Shown here: piece after piece, positions 1 to 6,045 of the stretch
Layout: the number at the start of each line of letters is the position of its first letter
Position numbering within the stretch: position 1 is the stretch's first letter
Virus record (IMG/VR): IMGVR_UViG_3300010316_000046
Span: 1 to 24,114 of that record
From: a virus
Direction: 5' to 3' (one strand)
Length of the DNA stretch: 24,114 bases
Notes under the pieces: generated by a model
Told to the model about the DNA's origin: nothing
The model's database searches: none
Seen by the model: only the letters and a program-made list of their open reading frames with translations
Position numbers and translations under genes: made by a program

Positions 1-27
1 GATGAAGATGATGGGATTCCATATTGA
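1..27 (+). CDS. 3' end of an upstream gene (partial), possible SSB-like acidic tail
   Basis: Frame 1 reads DEDDGIPY and then TGA at 25-27. A transcription terminator follows within 25 bases, so a gene plausibly ends here. The acidic run closed by I-P-Y resembles the DDDIPF tip of bacterial single-stranded DNA-binding proteins, which would suit a replication locus. Frame 2 is also open from an ATG at 2 to a TGA at 32-34, so the reading frame is not certain. Only eight residues are visible. Confidence 0.35.
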   Translation, partial: DEDDGIPY

Positions 28-50
28 TCTATGATTTGAATTAAATTTGA

Positions 51-75
51 ATGGGCGGTTTTTCCGCCCATTTTT
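51..75 (+). terminator. Rho-independent terminator before thyX
   Basis: A perfect 8-bp stem ATGGGCGG (51-58) / CCGCCCAT (64-71) with a five-T loop runs into a T tract at 71-75. It is by far the most GC-rich short stretch nearby. It separates the upstream gene from thyX and shows that thyX does not start at the ATG at 47. Confidence 0.9.
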
Positions 76-100
76 ACATCAATATAATGAAAGGGTTAAA

Positions 101-793
101 ATGCAAGCTGAATATATAGACCATATGGGAAGTGATTTGACAGTAGTAAATGCTGCTAGAGTTTCATTTAATAAGAAAAGTGAAGTTTTGGATGCTAAGG
201 ATGAAAAGCTTATTGATTATCTAGCATCACATGGACATTGGACACCATTTGCTCATGCTGTTATCACTATGCGCGAAACTGTACCAATTTTTGTAGCTCG
301 ACAGAGGTTTAAACATACGGTGGGTTGGAGTTATAATGAGGTTTCCAGACGATATGTATCAGACAAACCAGAGTTTTATACACCGCTTAAATGGCGAAGT
401 GCTCCAGTTGGTAGTGTTAAGCAGGGTAGTGGTTTGGATGAAATTACCAGACTAAAATTTGAAATTGTTGACCCTATCTATGGAAAGGGTTTTGGTTATG
501 AAGAATTTGATACATCTATTAGTGATGTATATGAAAATCTATTATTACATGCTGAATTGGTTTATAATGCTATGATTGAAAATAATGTAGCACCTGAACA
601 AGCCAGAATGGTGTTACCACAAAGCATGTACACATCATATCATGTTACTGGTTCTCTATATGCATGGGCTAACGCATATAAACAGAGAAGTGATCCACAT
701 GCACAACTTGAAATTCAAGAATTGGCTAAAGATTGGGATAAAGTGATTAGTGAATTGTTTCCATATTCGTGGGATTCACTCAAGAAAAGTTAA
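101..793 (+). CDS. thyX: Flavin-dependent thymidylate synthase ThyX
   Basis: ThyX makes dTMP from dUMP using FAD, NADPH and methylene-tetrahydrofolate. The signature RxR-(7 residues)-S is present as R67-Q68-R69...S77, followed by Y-N-E-x-S-x-R-Y at 78-85. Further conserved blocks are HGHWTPFAH (44-52), PEQARMVLPQ (165-174, with R169) and QRSDPHAQLEIQ (195-206). The product is 230 residues, normal for the family. I chose the ATG at 101, behind AAAGGG, because the open frame from 47 only translates the terminator hairpin. With the dCMP deaminase at 18492 it could supply thymidylate from the dCMP pool. Confidence 0.95.
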   Translation: MQAEYIDHMGSDLTVVNAARVSFNKKSEVLDAKDEKLIDYLASHGHWTPFAHAVITMRETVPIFVARQRFKHTVGWSYNEVSRRYVSDKPEFYTPLKWRSAPVGSVKQGSGLDEITRLKFEIVDPIYGKGFGYEEFDTSISDVYENLLLHAELVYNAMIENNVAPEQARMVLPQSMYTSYHVTGSLYAWANAYKQRSDPHAQLEIQELAKDWDKVISELFPYSWDSLKKS

Positions 794-812
794 TTATTAA
801 CATGGAGATAAA

Positions 813-1061
813 ATGAATATAGAAATAGATTATAGAAATTTCGATATAGAACATATACAAGAAGGTAATTATGTATATTTTTACACATTCATTAGAAGTG
901 CTCAGGTAAAGTTGTCACCTCGTGTTGAATTGGAAACTGGAACTACATTCGAAACTTTTACTAAAAATACAGAAATTATGAAAATTTTAGAAGAAGAATT
1001 GGCTTTAAGTATTAAAGATAATATAAGATTTTTAAATAAAGGTCCATTGAGACTCGCATAA
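813..1061 (+). CDS. Small protein of unknown function (82 aa)
   Basis: The ATG at 813 follows GGAG at 804-807 with normal spacing, 19 bases after the thyX stop, so it is probably co-transcribed with thyX. I do not recognise the product. It mixes aromatic and acidic residues, with a central stretch that looks beta-rich (YVYFYTFIRSAQVKLS) and a helical C-terminus (EIMKILEEELALSIKDNIR). No cysteines, signal peptide or membrane segment are visible. A promoter for the next gene starts just behind its stop. Confidence 0.75.
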   Translation: MNIEIDYRNFDIEHIQEGNYVYFYTFIRSAQVKLSPRVELETGTTFETFTKNTEIMKILEEELALSIKDNIRFLNKGPLRLA

Positions 1062-1074
1062 TTGTTATATTCAC

Positions 1075-1103
1075 TTTACAACGGGTTTAGAATATGATAT
1101 ATT
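1075..1103 (+). promoter_or_regulatory. Sigma70-type promoter, TTTACA-17-TATATT
   Basis: The -35 element TTTACA (1075-1080) and the -10 element TATATT (1098-1103) are exactly 17 bases apart, in the short gap before the ORF at 1133. The same architecture occurs upstream of seven other + strand genes or tRNAs and one minus-strand gene in this window. Confidence 0.7.
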
Positions 1104-1132
1104 AATCATAAGAGAAACAAAGGAATGAGATT

Positions 1133-1363
1133 ATGAAAGTTGATTGGAAACCAATAAGTGAAGCACCAAAAAATGATGATTACTATACTGGTCCGTGGTT
1201 GTTTGGTCGAAATAAATATGATGAATATCGAGTGATTCGATGGACTACAGAATATCCATGCACTGAAGGTTGTTGGATGTATGCATACTCTTATGATCAG
1301 GAACTTGACTATAGTGAAATTCAAGAATTTGATCCAGTAGAATTTGATTATCTCCCAGAATAG
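1133..1363 (+). CDS. Small phage protein with a W-x-P-I-x-x-A-P-K start (76 aa)
   Basis: The ATG at 1133 lies behind AAAGGA. The start MKVDWKPISEAPKNDDY matches, by pattern memory, a widespread class of short phage proteins beginning with W-x-P-I-x-x-A-P-K (DUF551-like) and of unknown function. It carries many aromatic residues (W at 5, 22, 36 and 47) and an acidic C-terminus. It has its own promoter and lies 11 bases before rnlA, so the two are probably co-transcribed. Confidence 0.75.
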   Translation: MKVDWKPISEAPKNDDYYTGPWLFGRNKYDEYRVIRWTTEYPCTEGCWMYAYSYDQELDYSEIQEFDPVEFDYLPE

Positions 1364-1374
1364 GTAAAAATATT

Positions 1375-2526
1375 ATGAATTATGAATTTCCAGTAATCAC
1401 TCATATCGATGAAGTGAAACATCTGCTTGAAGATAGAGATGATTTTCGTCTTTATGAGAAAGATGATTTTGATGTTATTGATTATGTCGTAGCATTTACC
1501 GATACGTTTCCACCAGTTACCGATTGGGATACTGCAGTATTGCGTGAATTTCGTGGTCTTATCTTTTACAAGGATGGTTTTATTGCGCGTAGAGCATATC
1601 ATAAATTTTTCAATGTTGATGAGCGTGAAGAAACAAAATCCATTGATTTGGATAAGAAGCATGTAATTTTGGAAAAATTGGATGGGTCTATGATTGCCCC
1701 ATTTTCTCTTGATGATGGTTCCATATATTGGGCAACAAAGGTTGGTGCTATTGATTTCCATGATGAGGTTGCTGCATTTGTAACTCCATCTTATGTTGAT
1801 ATGGTATCTGACTGCCTGCCAATGAATCAGCCTATCTTTGAATGGATGGGGCCAAACAACAGAATCGTTATTGGATATGACGTACCACAACTTGTTCTTA
1901 CTGGTATTCGTAGTAAGAATAGTGGTGAATATATGGCATATAATGAGATGAAAGCATTGGCTGAATATTATGGAGTGCCATGTGTGAAAGCTTATGATGG
2001 TACATTTGAGAACATGGAAAAACTCATGACTCATACACGTGGGTTAACTACTGAAGAGGGTTATGTTATTGTTTTTGAAGATGGACATAGATTCAAAATT
2101 AAGAGTGATTGGTATTGCCAGCTTCATAAGGTGAAGTCATATTTTGATTATGAAAAGGATGTTGTTAAGCTTATCATGCAAGGTGATATCGATGATTTGA
2201 TTCCAATGTTGGATGAAAATCAACAATCAAAAGTTAATGTATTTTCTCAAAAATTGAATGATGAATTATATGTTAATTTGTATGTTGGAATATGTTCTGA
2301 GGTAGATAGAGTTGAACGTGAAAAATTAGATAAAAAGGGTTTTGCTCTTTCATCTAAAAATGTTCATCATTTTGTTCGATCAGTGATGTTTAAATATTTT
2401 GATGATTTTGGTTATATCGTAGACAATATTAATGATATAATCAAAGATGGTGTTATCAACAATACATCATCTGGTAGGAAATGGGTTGACTTCAAGAAAG
2501 CAAATGGAATCACCCTTGATTGGTGA
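1375..2526 (+). CDS. rnlA: T4 RNA ligase 1 family (Rnl1)
   Basis: ATP-dependent RNA ligase that joins 5'-phosphate and 3'-hydroxyl RNA ends; in T4 it reseals tRNA cut by the host anticodon nuclease. All nucleotidyltransferase motifs are readable: motif I K101-L-D-G with K101 as the adenylated lysine, REFRG at 58-61 upstream, motif III FEW around E156, motif IV EEGY at 227-230 and motif V K241-x-K243 in FKIKSDWY. The length of 383 aa is near T4 Rnl1 (374 aa), and the C-terminal domain is present. The start at 1375 follows AGG and A-rich sequence. A terminator overlaps the last codons, so this ends a short operon with the ORF at 1133. Confidence 0.95.
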   Translation: MNYEFPVITHIDEVKHLLEDRDDFRLYEKDDFDVIDYVVAFTDTFPPVTDWDTAVLREFRGLIFYKDGFIARRAYHKFFNVDEREETKSIDLDKKHVILEKLDGSMIAPFSLDDGSIYWATKVGAIDFHDEVAAFVTPSYVDMVSDCLPMNQPIFEWMGPNNRIVIGYDVPQLVLTGIRSKNSGEYMAYNEMKALAEYYGVPCVKAYDGTFENMEKLMTHTRGLTTEEGYVIVFEDGHRFKIKSDWYCQLHKVKSYFDYEKDVVKLIMQGDIDDLIPMLDENQQSKVNVFSQKLNDELYVNLYVGICSEVDRVEREKLDKKGFALSSKNVHHFVRSVMFKYFDDFGYIVDNINDIIKDGVINNTSSGRKWVDFKKANGITLDW

Positions 2527-2537
2527 TTCCATTTCTT
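2502..2537 (+). terminator. Rho-independent terminator overlapping the rnlA stop
   Basis: A perfect 13-bp stem AAATGGAATCACC (2502-2514) / GGTGATTCCATTT (2522-2534) with a 7-nt loop is followed by CTT. The rnlA stop codon (2524-2526) lies inside the 3' arm, so the hairpin doubles as coding sequence. Confidence 0.8.
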
Positions 2538-2565
2538 AACTAAGGATATACAATGAAATTATCCG

Positions 2566-2594
2566 TTTACAACTTAGAGAATATGATGTATAAA
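2566..2594 (+). promoter_or_regulatory. Promoter of the tRNA-Arg gene
   Basis: TTTACA (2566-2571), 17 bases, then TATAAA (2589-2594). Predicted initiation near 2601 falls one or two bases before the mature tRNA 5' end at 2603. The -10 region also reads TATAAATA (2589-2596), the T4 late promoter box, so dual use is possible. Confidence 0.7.
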
Positions 2595-2602
2595 TATAAT
2601 AC

Positions 2603-2678
2603 GCTTCTATAGTGAAACTGGATATAACACAAATCTTCTAAATTTGAGTTGATGGTTCGAGTCCATCTAGAAGCTCCA
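2603..2678 (+). tRNA. tRNA-Arg (anticodon UCU)
   Basis: Cloverleaf: acceptor GCTTCTA (2603-2609) / TAGAAGC (2668-2674); D arm GTGA/TAAC with one mismatch; anticodon stem CAAAT/ATTTG with loop CTTCTAA and anticodon TCT at 2637-2639; T arm GATGG-TTCGAGT-CCATC. The CCA is encoded (2676-2678). It reads AGA/AGG. AGA is a very common arginine codon in this AT-rich phage, so the tRNA probably compensates for host codon supply. Confidence 0.93.
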
Positions 2679-2696
2679 ATTAAATAAGGATATATT

Positions 2697-3215
2697 ATGA
2701 AATTCTTTTTTATGTTTGTCGGTCTACCTGCATCTGGAAAATCATCCGCATTATGGACTATGGTTAAGTCTTTGCTAGATGATGGTGTCCATATGAGTAA
2801 TATCACTGTTTTGAGTACTGATGCATATATTGAAGATATCGCAAAAAAGTGTGGTAAAACTTATAATGAAATTTTCAAAAACCATATTAAGGATTCAACC
2901 AGAATTATGTACGAAGCTCTTGAAAAGGCTTTGGCTGCTGATGTTGAATTTGTATTTTGGGATCAAACCAATCTTACATCTAAGTCACGCAAACAGAAGT
3001 TTGATAAAATTAACAAAGATGAATTTGAGACTTATGCAATTGTCTTTGAGAAAGAGAGTCCTACTCTCCTTCATAACAGGATGGTTGAAAATAGACCAGA
3101 TAAAATTATTGGACTTGATATAATAGAAAGTATGTACAATAATTTTGAAGATGTAACTGAAGATGAAGGTTTTGATAAAATCATCAGAATCAAAAATGGA
3201 GAAAAACATGAATAA
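2697..3215 (+). CDS. Polynucleotide-kinase-like P-loop kinase, kinase domain only
   Basis: The 172-residue protein begins with a Walker A loop G9-LPASGKS16, has TD at 41-42 at the place of the catalytic aspartate of T4 polynucleotide kinase, a DQTNL segment near residue 94 like the DTNL of T4 Pnk, and an arginine-bearing lid (RMVENRPDK, about 107-115). It therefore looks like a 5'-hydroxyl kinase of the Pnk/AAA_33 group. T4 Pnk is 301 aa with a C-terminal 3'-phosphatase; that half is absent here. It sits right after rnlA and tRNA-Arg, which favours RNA repair. The start ATG follows AAGGA. The exact substrate is not shown by the sequence. Confidence 0.8.
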   Translation: MKFFFMFVGLPASGKSSALWTMVKSLLDDGVHMSNITVLSTDAYIEDIAKKCGKTYNEIFKNHIKDSTRIMYEALEKALAADVEFVFWDQTNLTSKSRKQKFDKINKDEFETYAIVFEKESPTLLHNRMVENRPDKIIGLDIIESMYNNFEDVTEDEGFDKIIRIKNGEKHE

Positions 3216-3468
3216 TACTGCAACTGTAGCACATGAACAACTTAAGTCTTTTATTGAACGTGTTGAACATTTGGAAGAAGACAAGAAAACTATTAGTGAT
3301 GATATCAAGGAAGTATATGGTGAAGCCAAGGCTACCGGATTTGATACAAAGGCAATCAAAAAGATTATTCAAATTCGTAAACTGGATGCTGATGAACGTG
3401 CTGAACAAGAAGCAATTCTTGATTTGTATCTTCAGGCAATTGGTATGGCAGATGGTGATGAGGTATAA
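3208..3468 (+). CDS. GapR / DUF2312 family DNA-binding protein
   Basis: The 86-residue product carries the family pattern almost complete: [16 protein letters not shown], then [20 protein letters not shown] and [18 protein letters not shown]. GapR (Caulobacter) is a nucleoid-associated protein that binds overtwisted AT-rich DNA. The family is typical of alphaproteobacteria and their phages. I chose the ATG at 3208 behind GGAG (3198-3201); the frame is open further upstream, but inside the kinase gene. It overlaps the kinase stop by 8 bases, suggesting coupled translation. In a phage it could organise replicating DNA or compete with the host protein (inference). Confidence 0.9.
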   Translation: MNNTATVAHEQLKSFIERVEHLEEDKKTISDDIKEVYGEAKATGFDTKAIKKIIQIRKLDADERAEQEAILDLYLQAIGMADGDEV

Positions 3469-3469
3469 T

Positions 3470-3769
3470 ATGGCATGGATGTATGCATTAGATCATAATG
3501 GCACTCCGATTAATCGGAAAGGTGATTCTGGTATGATGAGTCAAGCAATTTTTCGTAATGAAGTTGGAAAGGCTGTTGCAGAAGATAATGCAAAACCCAG
3601 AGTTGGGGTTCGTATGAGAGTTGGTAGCATTTATGCTAGAAGTTATAGTGATCAAGATTATTGGACCACTACAGAAATTCAAGAAATTCTACGAGAAGAG
3701 GTTATTGATGGTGTTTTAACCATTGAGTTTAGGACACTTAATAGCGTCTATCTTTGGAGAGAAATTTAA
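3470..3769 (+). CDS. Protein of unknown function (99 aa)
   Basis: The ATG at 3470 begins two bases after the GapR-like stop, with GAGG in the end of that gene as ribosome site. The open frame extends upstream to 3233 but there only shadows the GapR-like gene. The product starts MAWMYALDHNGTPINRKGDS and has a beta-like core (RVGVRMRVGSIYAR) followed by an acidic helix (TTTEIQEILREEVIDG). I do not recognise the family. Confidence 0.75.
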   Translation: MAWMYALDHNGTPINRKGDSGMMSQAIFRNEVGKAVAEDNAKPRVGVRMRVGSIYARSYSDQDYWTTTEIQEILREEVIDGVLTIEFRTLNSVYLWREI

Positions 3770-3780
3770 AGGAGATACAA

Positions 3781-4662
3781 TTGAAAGTTGTTAATAATAA
3801 ATTAGTTGCTACTGATTCAACTGAGCATATTGCATATGTTGGAACAGATAAAAGGTCTGGAAAAGTACGTGCAATGGAATATATAGTTATTCATTATACT
3901 GCAAGTGCAAATTATGATGCTGATGTTAGAACATTATCTACATCATCTGCACAAGCATCTTGTCAACTTGTATTAAGCCCAGAAGGTGAGATTACCCAAA
4001 TTGGAGATTTGAATGATGCATTGTGGCATGCAGGAAGATCAAAGTGGCGCAATCGAAATGGTTTGAATAAGTATTCTCTTGGAATTGAGGTTACTTGTCC
4101 CGGTCCTGTTGAATATATTGGTTCAGAGGGTGGAGTAAGAACATTCAAAACTTGGTATGGTGCAAAACTATATGAAGATACTGCATCAAAATGGAATTTT
4201 GTACAGGCTAAACATAAGAATGGTGGACCAGAAAAATGGTGGGCTGGATTTACTTCTAAACAAATTGAAGTATTATCAGAATTGGTTCCAATTTTAGTTG
4301 AACATTACAACATCAAGGAAGTTGTTGGTCATGATGATATTGCACCTTCTAGAAAGATTGATCCGGGTCCATGTTGTCCTGATTCATTGTGGTCAATTTT
4401 TGAAGGTCGTATTGATGTAGATGATGAAGAAATTGTCACTACTCCACCAGAATCACATATCAAAAAGACTACTGCTCAAGTATATGGTATTACAGATGAT
4501 TCGAATTTAAATGTACGTGATGATATTAAAGGTAGAATTATTGGTTCTATACCAGAAGGTACATTAGTAACGATTCTTAAAAATAAATCTGGTTGGGTTT
4601 ATATGGAAACACCAAATGGACATCGTGGTTGGGTGTTTGGTAAATATTTAGTAGCAGTCTAA
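3781..4662 (+). CDS. N-acetylmuramoyl-L-alanine amidase endolysin with C-terminal SH3 domain
   Basis: Amidase_2 zinc enzyme that would cut the bond between muramic acid and the stem peptide at lysis. Visible are IVIHYTAS with H38, DALWHAG with H83 and GHDDIAPSRKIDPG with H184 and D194. Residues 228-290 form a bacterial SH3 wall-binding module (LNVRDDIKGRIIGSIPEG, then GWVYMET and GWVFGKYL). I use the TTG start at 3781, behind AAAGGAGA; the upstream TTG at 3754 lacks a ribosome site and overlaps the previous gene. The product is 293 aa. No signal peptide is seen, so a holin would be needed; none is recognised here. It converges tail-to-tail with the minus-strand gene at 4659. Confidence 0.9.
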   Translation: MKVVNNKLVATDSTEHIAYVGTDKRSGKVRAMEYIVIHYTASANYDADVRTLSTSSAQASCQLVLSPEGEITQIGDLNDALWHAGRSKWRNRNGLNKYSLGIEVTCPGPVEYIGSEGGVRTFKTWYGAKLYEDTASKWNFVQAKHKNGGPEKWWAGFTSKQIEVLSELVPILVEHYNIKEVVGHDDIAPSRKIDPGPCCPDSLWSIFEGRIDVDDEEIVTTPPESHIKKTTAQVYGITDDSNLNVRDDIKGRIIGSIPEGTLVTILKNKSGWVYMETPNGHRGWVFGKYLVAV

Positions 4663-5003
4663 TTACAATAGTTCTTATATATGGTGTTACACATCTCTTC
4701 AAGTTGACCGTTATTTGAAGAGATGTTGCCATTATCTGAAGTTGCTGCCATACCCTTAAGAATTTCCATAAGTGTTATTCTTTGGGTTTGTGTCATATAA
4801 AAACCACCAGCTTCATTTGAATTTACTGCATATATTCCCTTATCATCACCACCTTGGATGGTAATATTTTGAGATGGACTTCCAACAATTTTACCTCTGA
4901 AATTAATGTGTGTGCCGCTTATTTTGGTATTTTCATTTGGTTTGGTGTTGGAAAAGTTTATGTTTAGGGTAGAAAACCCTCTTCCGTAATCAGTATTATT
5001 CAT
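4659..5003 (-). CDS. Minus-strand protein of unknown function (114 aa)
   Basis: One of only two supported genes on the minus strand. Its ATG (5003) lies behind a strong AAAAAGGAG on that strand, and a TATAAATA box (5027-5020) precedes it. The product is rich in Asn, Gly, Ser and Thr. Its central part looks beta-structured (KISGTHINFRGKIVG, NITIQGGDDKGIYAV), followed by a helix (TQTQRITLMEILKGMAAT) and a C-terminal helix with two cysteines. This composition and the possible late promoter would suit a structural or virion-associated protein, but I do not recognise it. Its stop overlaps the amidase stop by three bases. Confidence 0.75.
   Translation of the reverse strand: MNNTDYGRGFSTLNINFSNTKPNENTKISGTHINFRGKIVGSPSQNITIQGGDDKGIYAVNSNEAGGFYMTQTQRITLMEILKGMAATSDNGNISSNNGQLEEMCNTIYKNYCN
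4691..4726. repeat. 12-bp perfect inverted repeat at a convergent gene junction
   Basis: ACATCTCTTCAA (4691-4702) and TTGAAGAGATGT (4715-4726) with a 12-nt loop. It lies 28 bases past the amidase stop and inside the 3' part of the minus-strand gene. No T tract follows on either strand, so it is not a classical terminator. It could still stop, stall or protect transcripts from either side. Confidence 0.7.
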
Positions 5004-5019
5004 TTAAACTCCTTTTTAA

Positions 5020-5027
5020 TATTTATA
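5020..5027 (-). promoter_or_regulatory. T4 late-promoter-like box (TATAAATA), minus strand
   Basis: On the minus strand TATAAATA reads from 5027 to 5020, just upstream of the ribosome site of the gene starting at 5003. Initiation 6-7 bases downstream would give a leader of only about 10 nt and would crowd the AAAAAGGAG. In DNA this AT-rich a few such octamers are expected by chance. Confidence 0.35.
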
Positions 5028-5039
5028 TGAATATAGGGG

Positions 5040-5068
5040 TTTACTATCTGTAATAAATAATGTATATT
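5040..5068 (+). promoter_or_regulatory. Sigma70-type promoter, TTTACT-17-TATATT
   Basis: GTTTACT (-35 at 5040-5045) and TATATTGAT (-10 at 5063-5068) with a 17-nt spacer, 30 bases upstream of the small ORF at 5098. It would drive the coupled series 5098-5181-5333-5434-6042. The GTTTAC start matches the T4 early-promoter -35 consensus as I remember it. Confidence 0.72.
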
Positions 5069-5097
5069 GATACTAATGCAATTAAGAGGAGAAAAAT

Positions 5098-5184
5098 ATG
5101 TGGATTCTATTTAATCTTGCCCATTTTCAATATACTGAAATTGGATTTTTTACACTTCTATTTCTTGAAAGGATGTTTACATGA
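5098..5184 (+). CDS. 28-residue hydrophobic small ORF
   Basis: ATG at 5098 behind AGAGGAG, ending in a TGA at 5182-5184 that overlaps the next ATG (ATGA). The peptide is hydrophobic and aromatic (MWILFNLAHFQ...FFTLLFLERMFT) and might sit in the membrane, although charged residues are few and the length barely allows one span. The good ribosome site, the promoter 30 bases upstream and the stop/start overlap are the evidence; there is no homology I can name. Confidence 0.5.
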   Translation: MWILFNLAHFQYTEIGFFTLLFLERMFT

Positions 5185-5318
5185 AGACGTTTCCATTCGT
5201 AATTCCGGGTGATTTTTTCGAAGTTGCAAAATCAGGAAAAATTATTGTTTATCGAGTTGTTGAAAAATTTGGATTTGCTACAGTAGCGAAACCTATAGCA
5301 TCTTATCCAAAAATTTAA
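5181..5318 (+). CDS. 45-residue small ORF
   Basis: Starts at ATG 5181 inside the stop of the preceding ORF, behind AAAGGA. It encodes MKTFPFVIPGDFFEVAKSGK and continues to a TAA at 5316-5318. The composition (alternating hydrophobic and basic residues) resembles a small folded beta protein. Unknown function; supported by translation signals and by its place in a coupled cluster. Confidence 0.55.
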   Translation: MKTFPFVIPGDFFEVAKSGKIIVYRVVEKFGFATVAKPIASYPKI

Positions 5319-5332
5319 TCAGGAGAGGGAAT

Positions 5333-5437
5333 ATGAAAAAGAAAAATCCAATTGCATATTCCCTCATCCATAAATGTTACAAATGCAAAGTAATAATTTC
5401 GAAGAAAAAGTATAATAGAAAGGGGAAATATATTTGA
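5333..5437 (+). CDS. 34-residue basic small ORF with a CxxC pair
   Basis: ATG at 5333 behind AGGAGAGGG. The peptide is very lysine-rich (MKKKNPIAYSLIHK, then CYKC, then KKKYNRKGKYI). The single Cys-x-x-Cys (C15, C18) could be half of a zinc site. Its TGA (5435-5437) overlaps the TTG start of the HAD gene at 5434, indicating coupling. No family recognised. Confidence 0.5.
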   Translation: MKKKNPIAYSLIHKCYKCKVIISKKKYNRKGKYI

Positions 5438-6045
5438 ATATATTATTGGTGGATGTGGATGGAGTTTTACTTAACTGGAAAGATAATTTTGATTTCTGGT
5501 TGGAAAATAATATGCATCCAAAAGACGTTGAATTGATCAAGGAATCCAAAGAAAAATTCAATTGTATCTCTTATGCAATGCATGATAGGTATGGTATATC
5601 TGAAGCGGAAATGATTTATTATATCAAGGGTTTTAATCAATCAATACATTTTTCGCATTTACTACCAATAAAAAATGCCAGAAAGGCAATGGATAAACTT
5701 GTTTCTAATGGTTGGATTATAAGTACTATTTCATCTTATTCAGATGATCCTCTTGTGGATGAATTACGAAAGTCAAATCTAGATAAATTTTTCAAAAAAA
5801 CTACATTTTATAGACATCATCGTGTTGGATTAAATGAGAGTAAAACATCATTTTTAAAACACTATCGCAATAAATATAAAAAAGAGCATGTTTGTTTTGT
5901 TGATGATAAACCAGCACATATTTTGGATGGTATTAAGTGTGATATTGAATCATATCTATTCATTCAACCACATAATAAAGATCACCGCCTAATAAATTCT
6001 GGTTATGGAACTGATTGGGAAAACTTTTTAGAAAGGTATAAATGA
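5434..6045 (+). CDS. HAD-superfamily phosphatase
   Basis: The 203-residue protein has HAD motif I D7-V-D9-G at its very N-terminus, motif II S97/T98 (IISTISS), a likely motif III lysine K137 (NESKTSF) and motif IV CFVDDKP with D157/D158. The fold is thus a D-x-D phosphatase or nucleotidase. In T4, Pnk carries a HAD-type 3'-phosphatase (DVDGT) fused to its kinase; the kinase at 2697 lacks one, so this separate protein could supply it, though a 5'-nucleotidase role is equally open. The start is TTG behind AAGGGG, overlapping the previous stop; a four-base ATGA overlap joins it to the next gene. Confidence 0.8.
   Translation: MNILLVDVDGVLLNWKDNFDFWLENNMHPKDVELIKESKEKFNCISYAMHDRYGISEAEMIYYIKGFNQSIHFSHLLPIKNARKAMDKLVSNGWIISTISSYSDDPLVDELRKSNLDKFFKKTTFYRHHRVGLNESKTSFLKHYRNKYKKEHVCFVDDKPAHILDGIKCDIESYLFIQPHNKDHRLINSGYGTDWENFLERYK

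Noticed and set aside
47-100. Longer thyX start at the ATG at 47
   Set aside because: It would translate the terminator stem and loop; no ribosome site precedes it, whereas the ATG at 101 follows AAAGGG and gives the normal ThyX N-terminus.
1348-2034. Long minus-strand open frame (228 codons)
   Set aside because: It lies wholly antisense to rnlA, whose motifs are clear; the product is Ile/Phe/Lys-rich with no motif and has no ribosome site. It is a shadow frame.
2553-2612. 19-codon ORF behind TAAGGA upstream of tRNA-Arg
   Set aside because: It overlaps the promoter and runs into the tRNA; transcription from the promoter starts after its ATG. Only the ribosome-site look-alike supports it.
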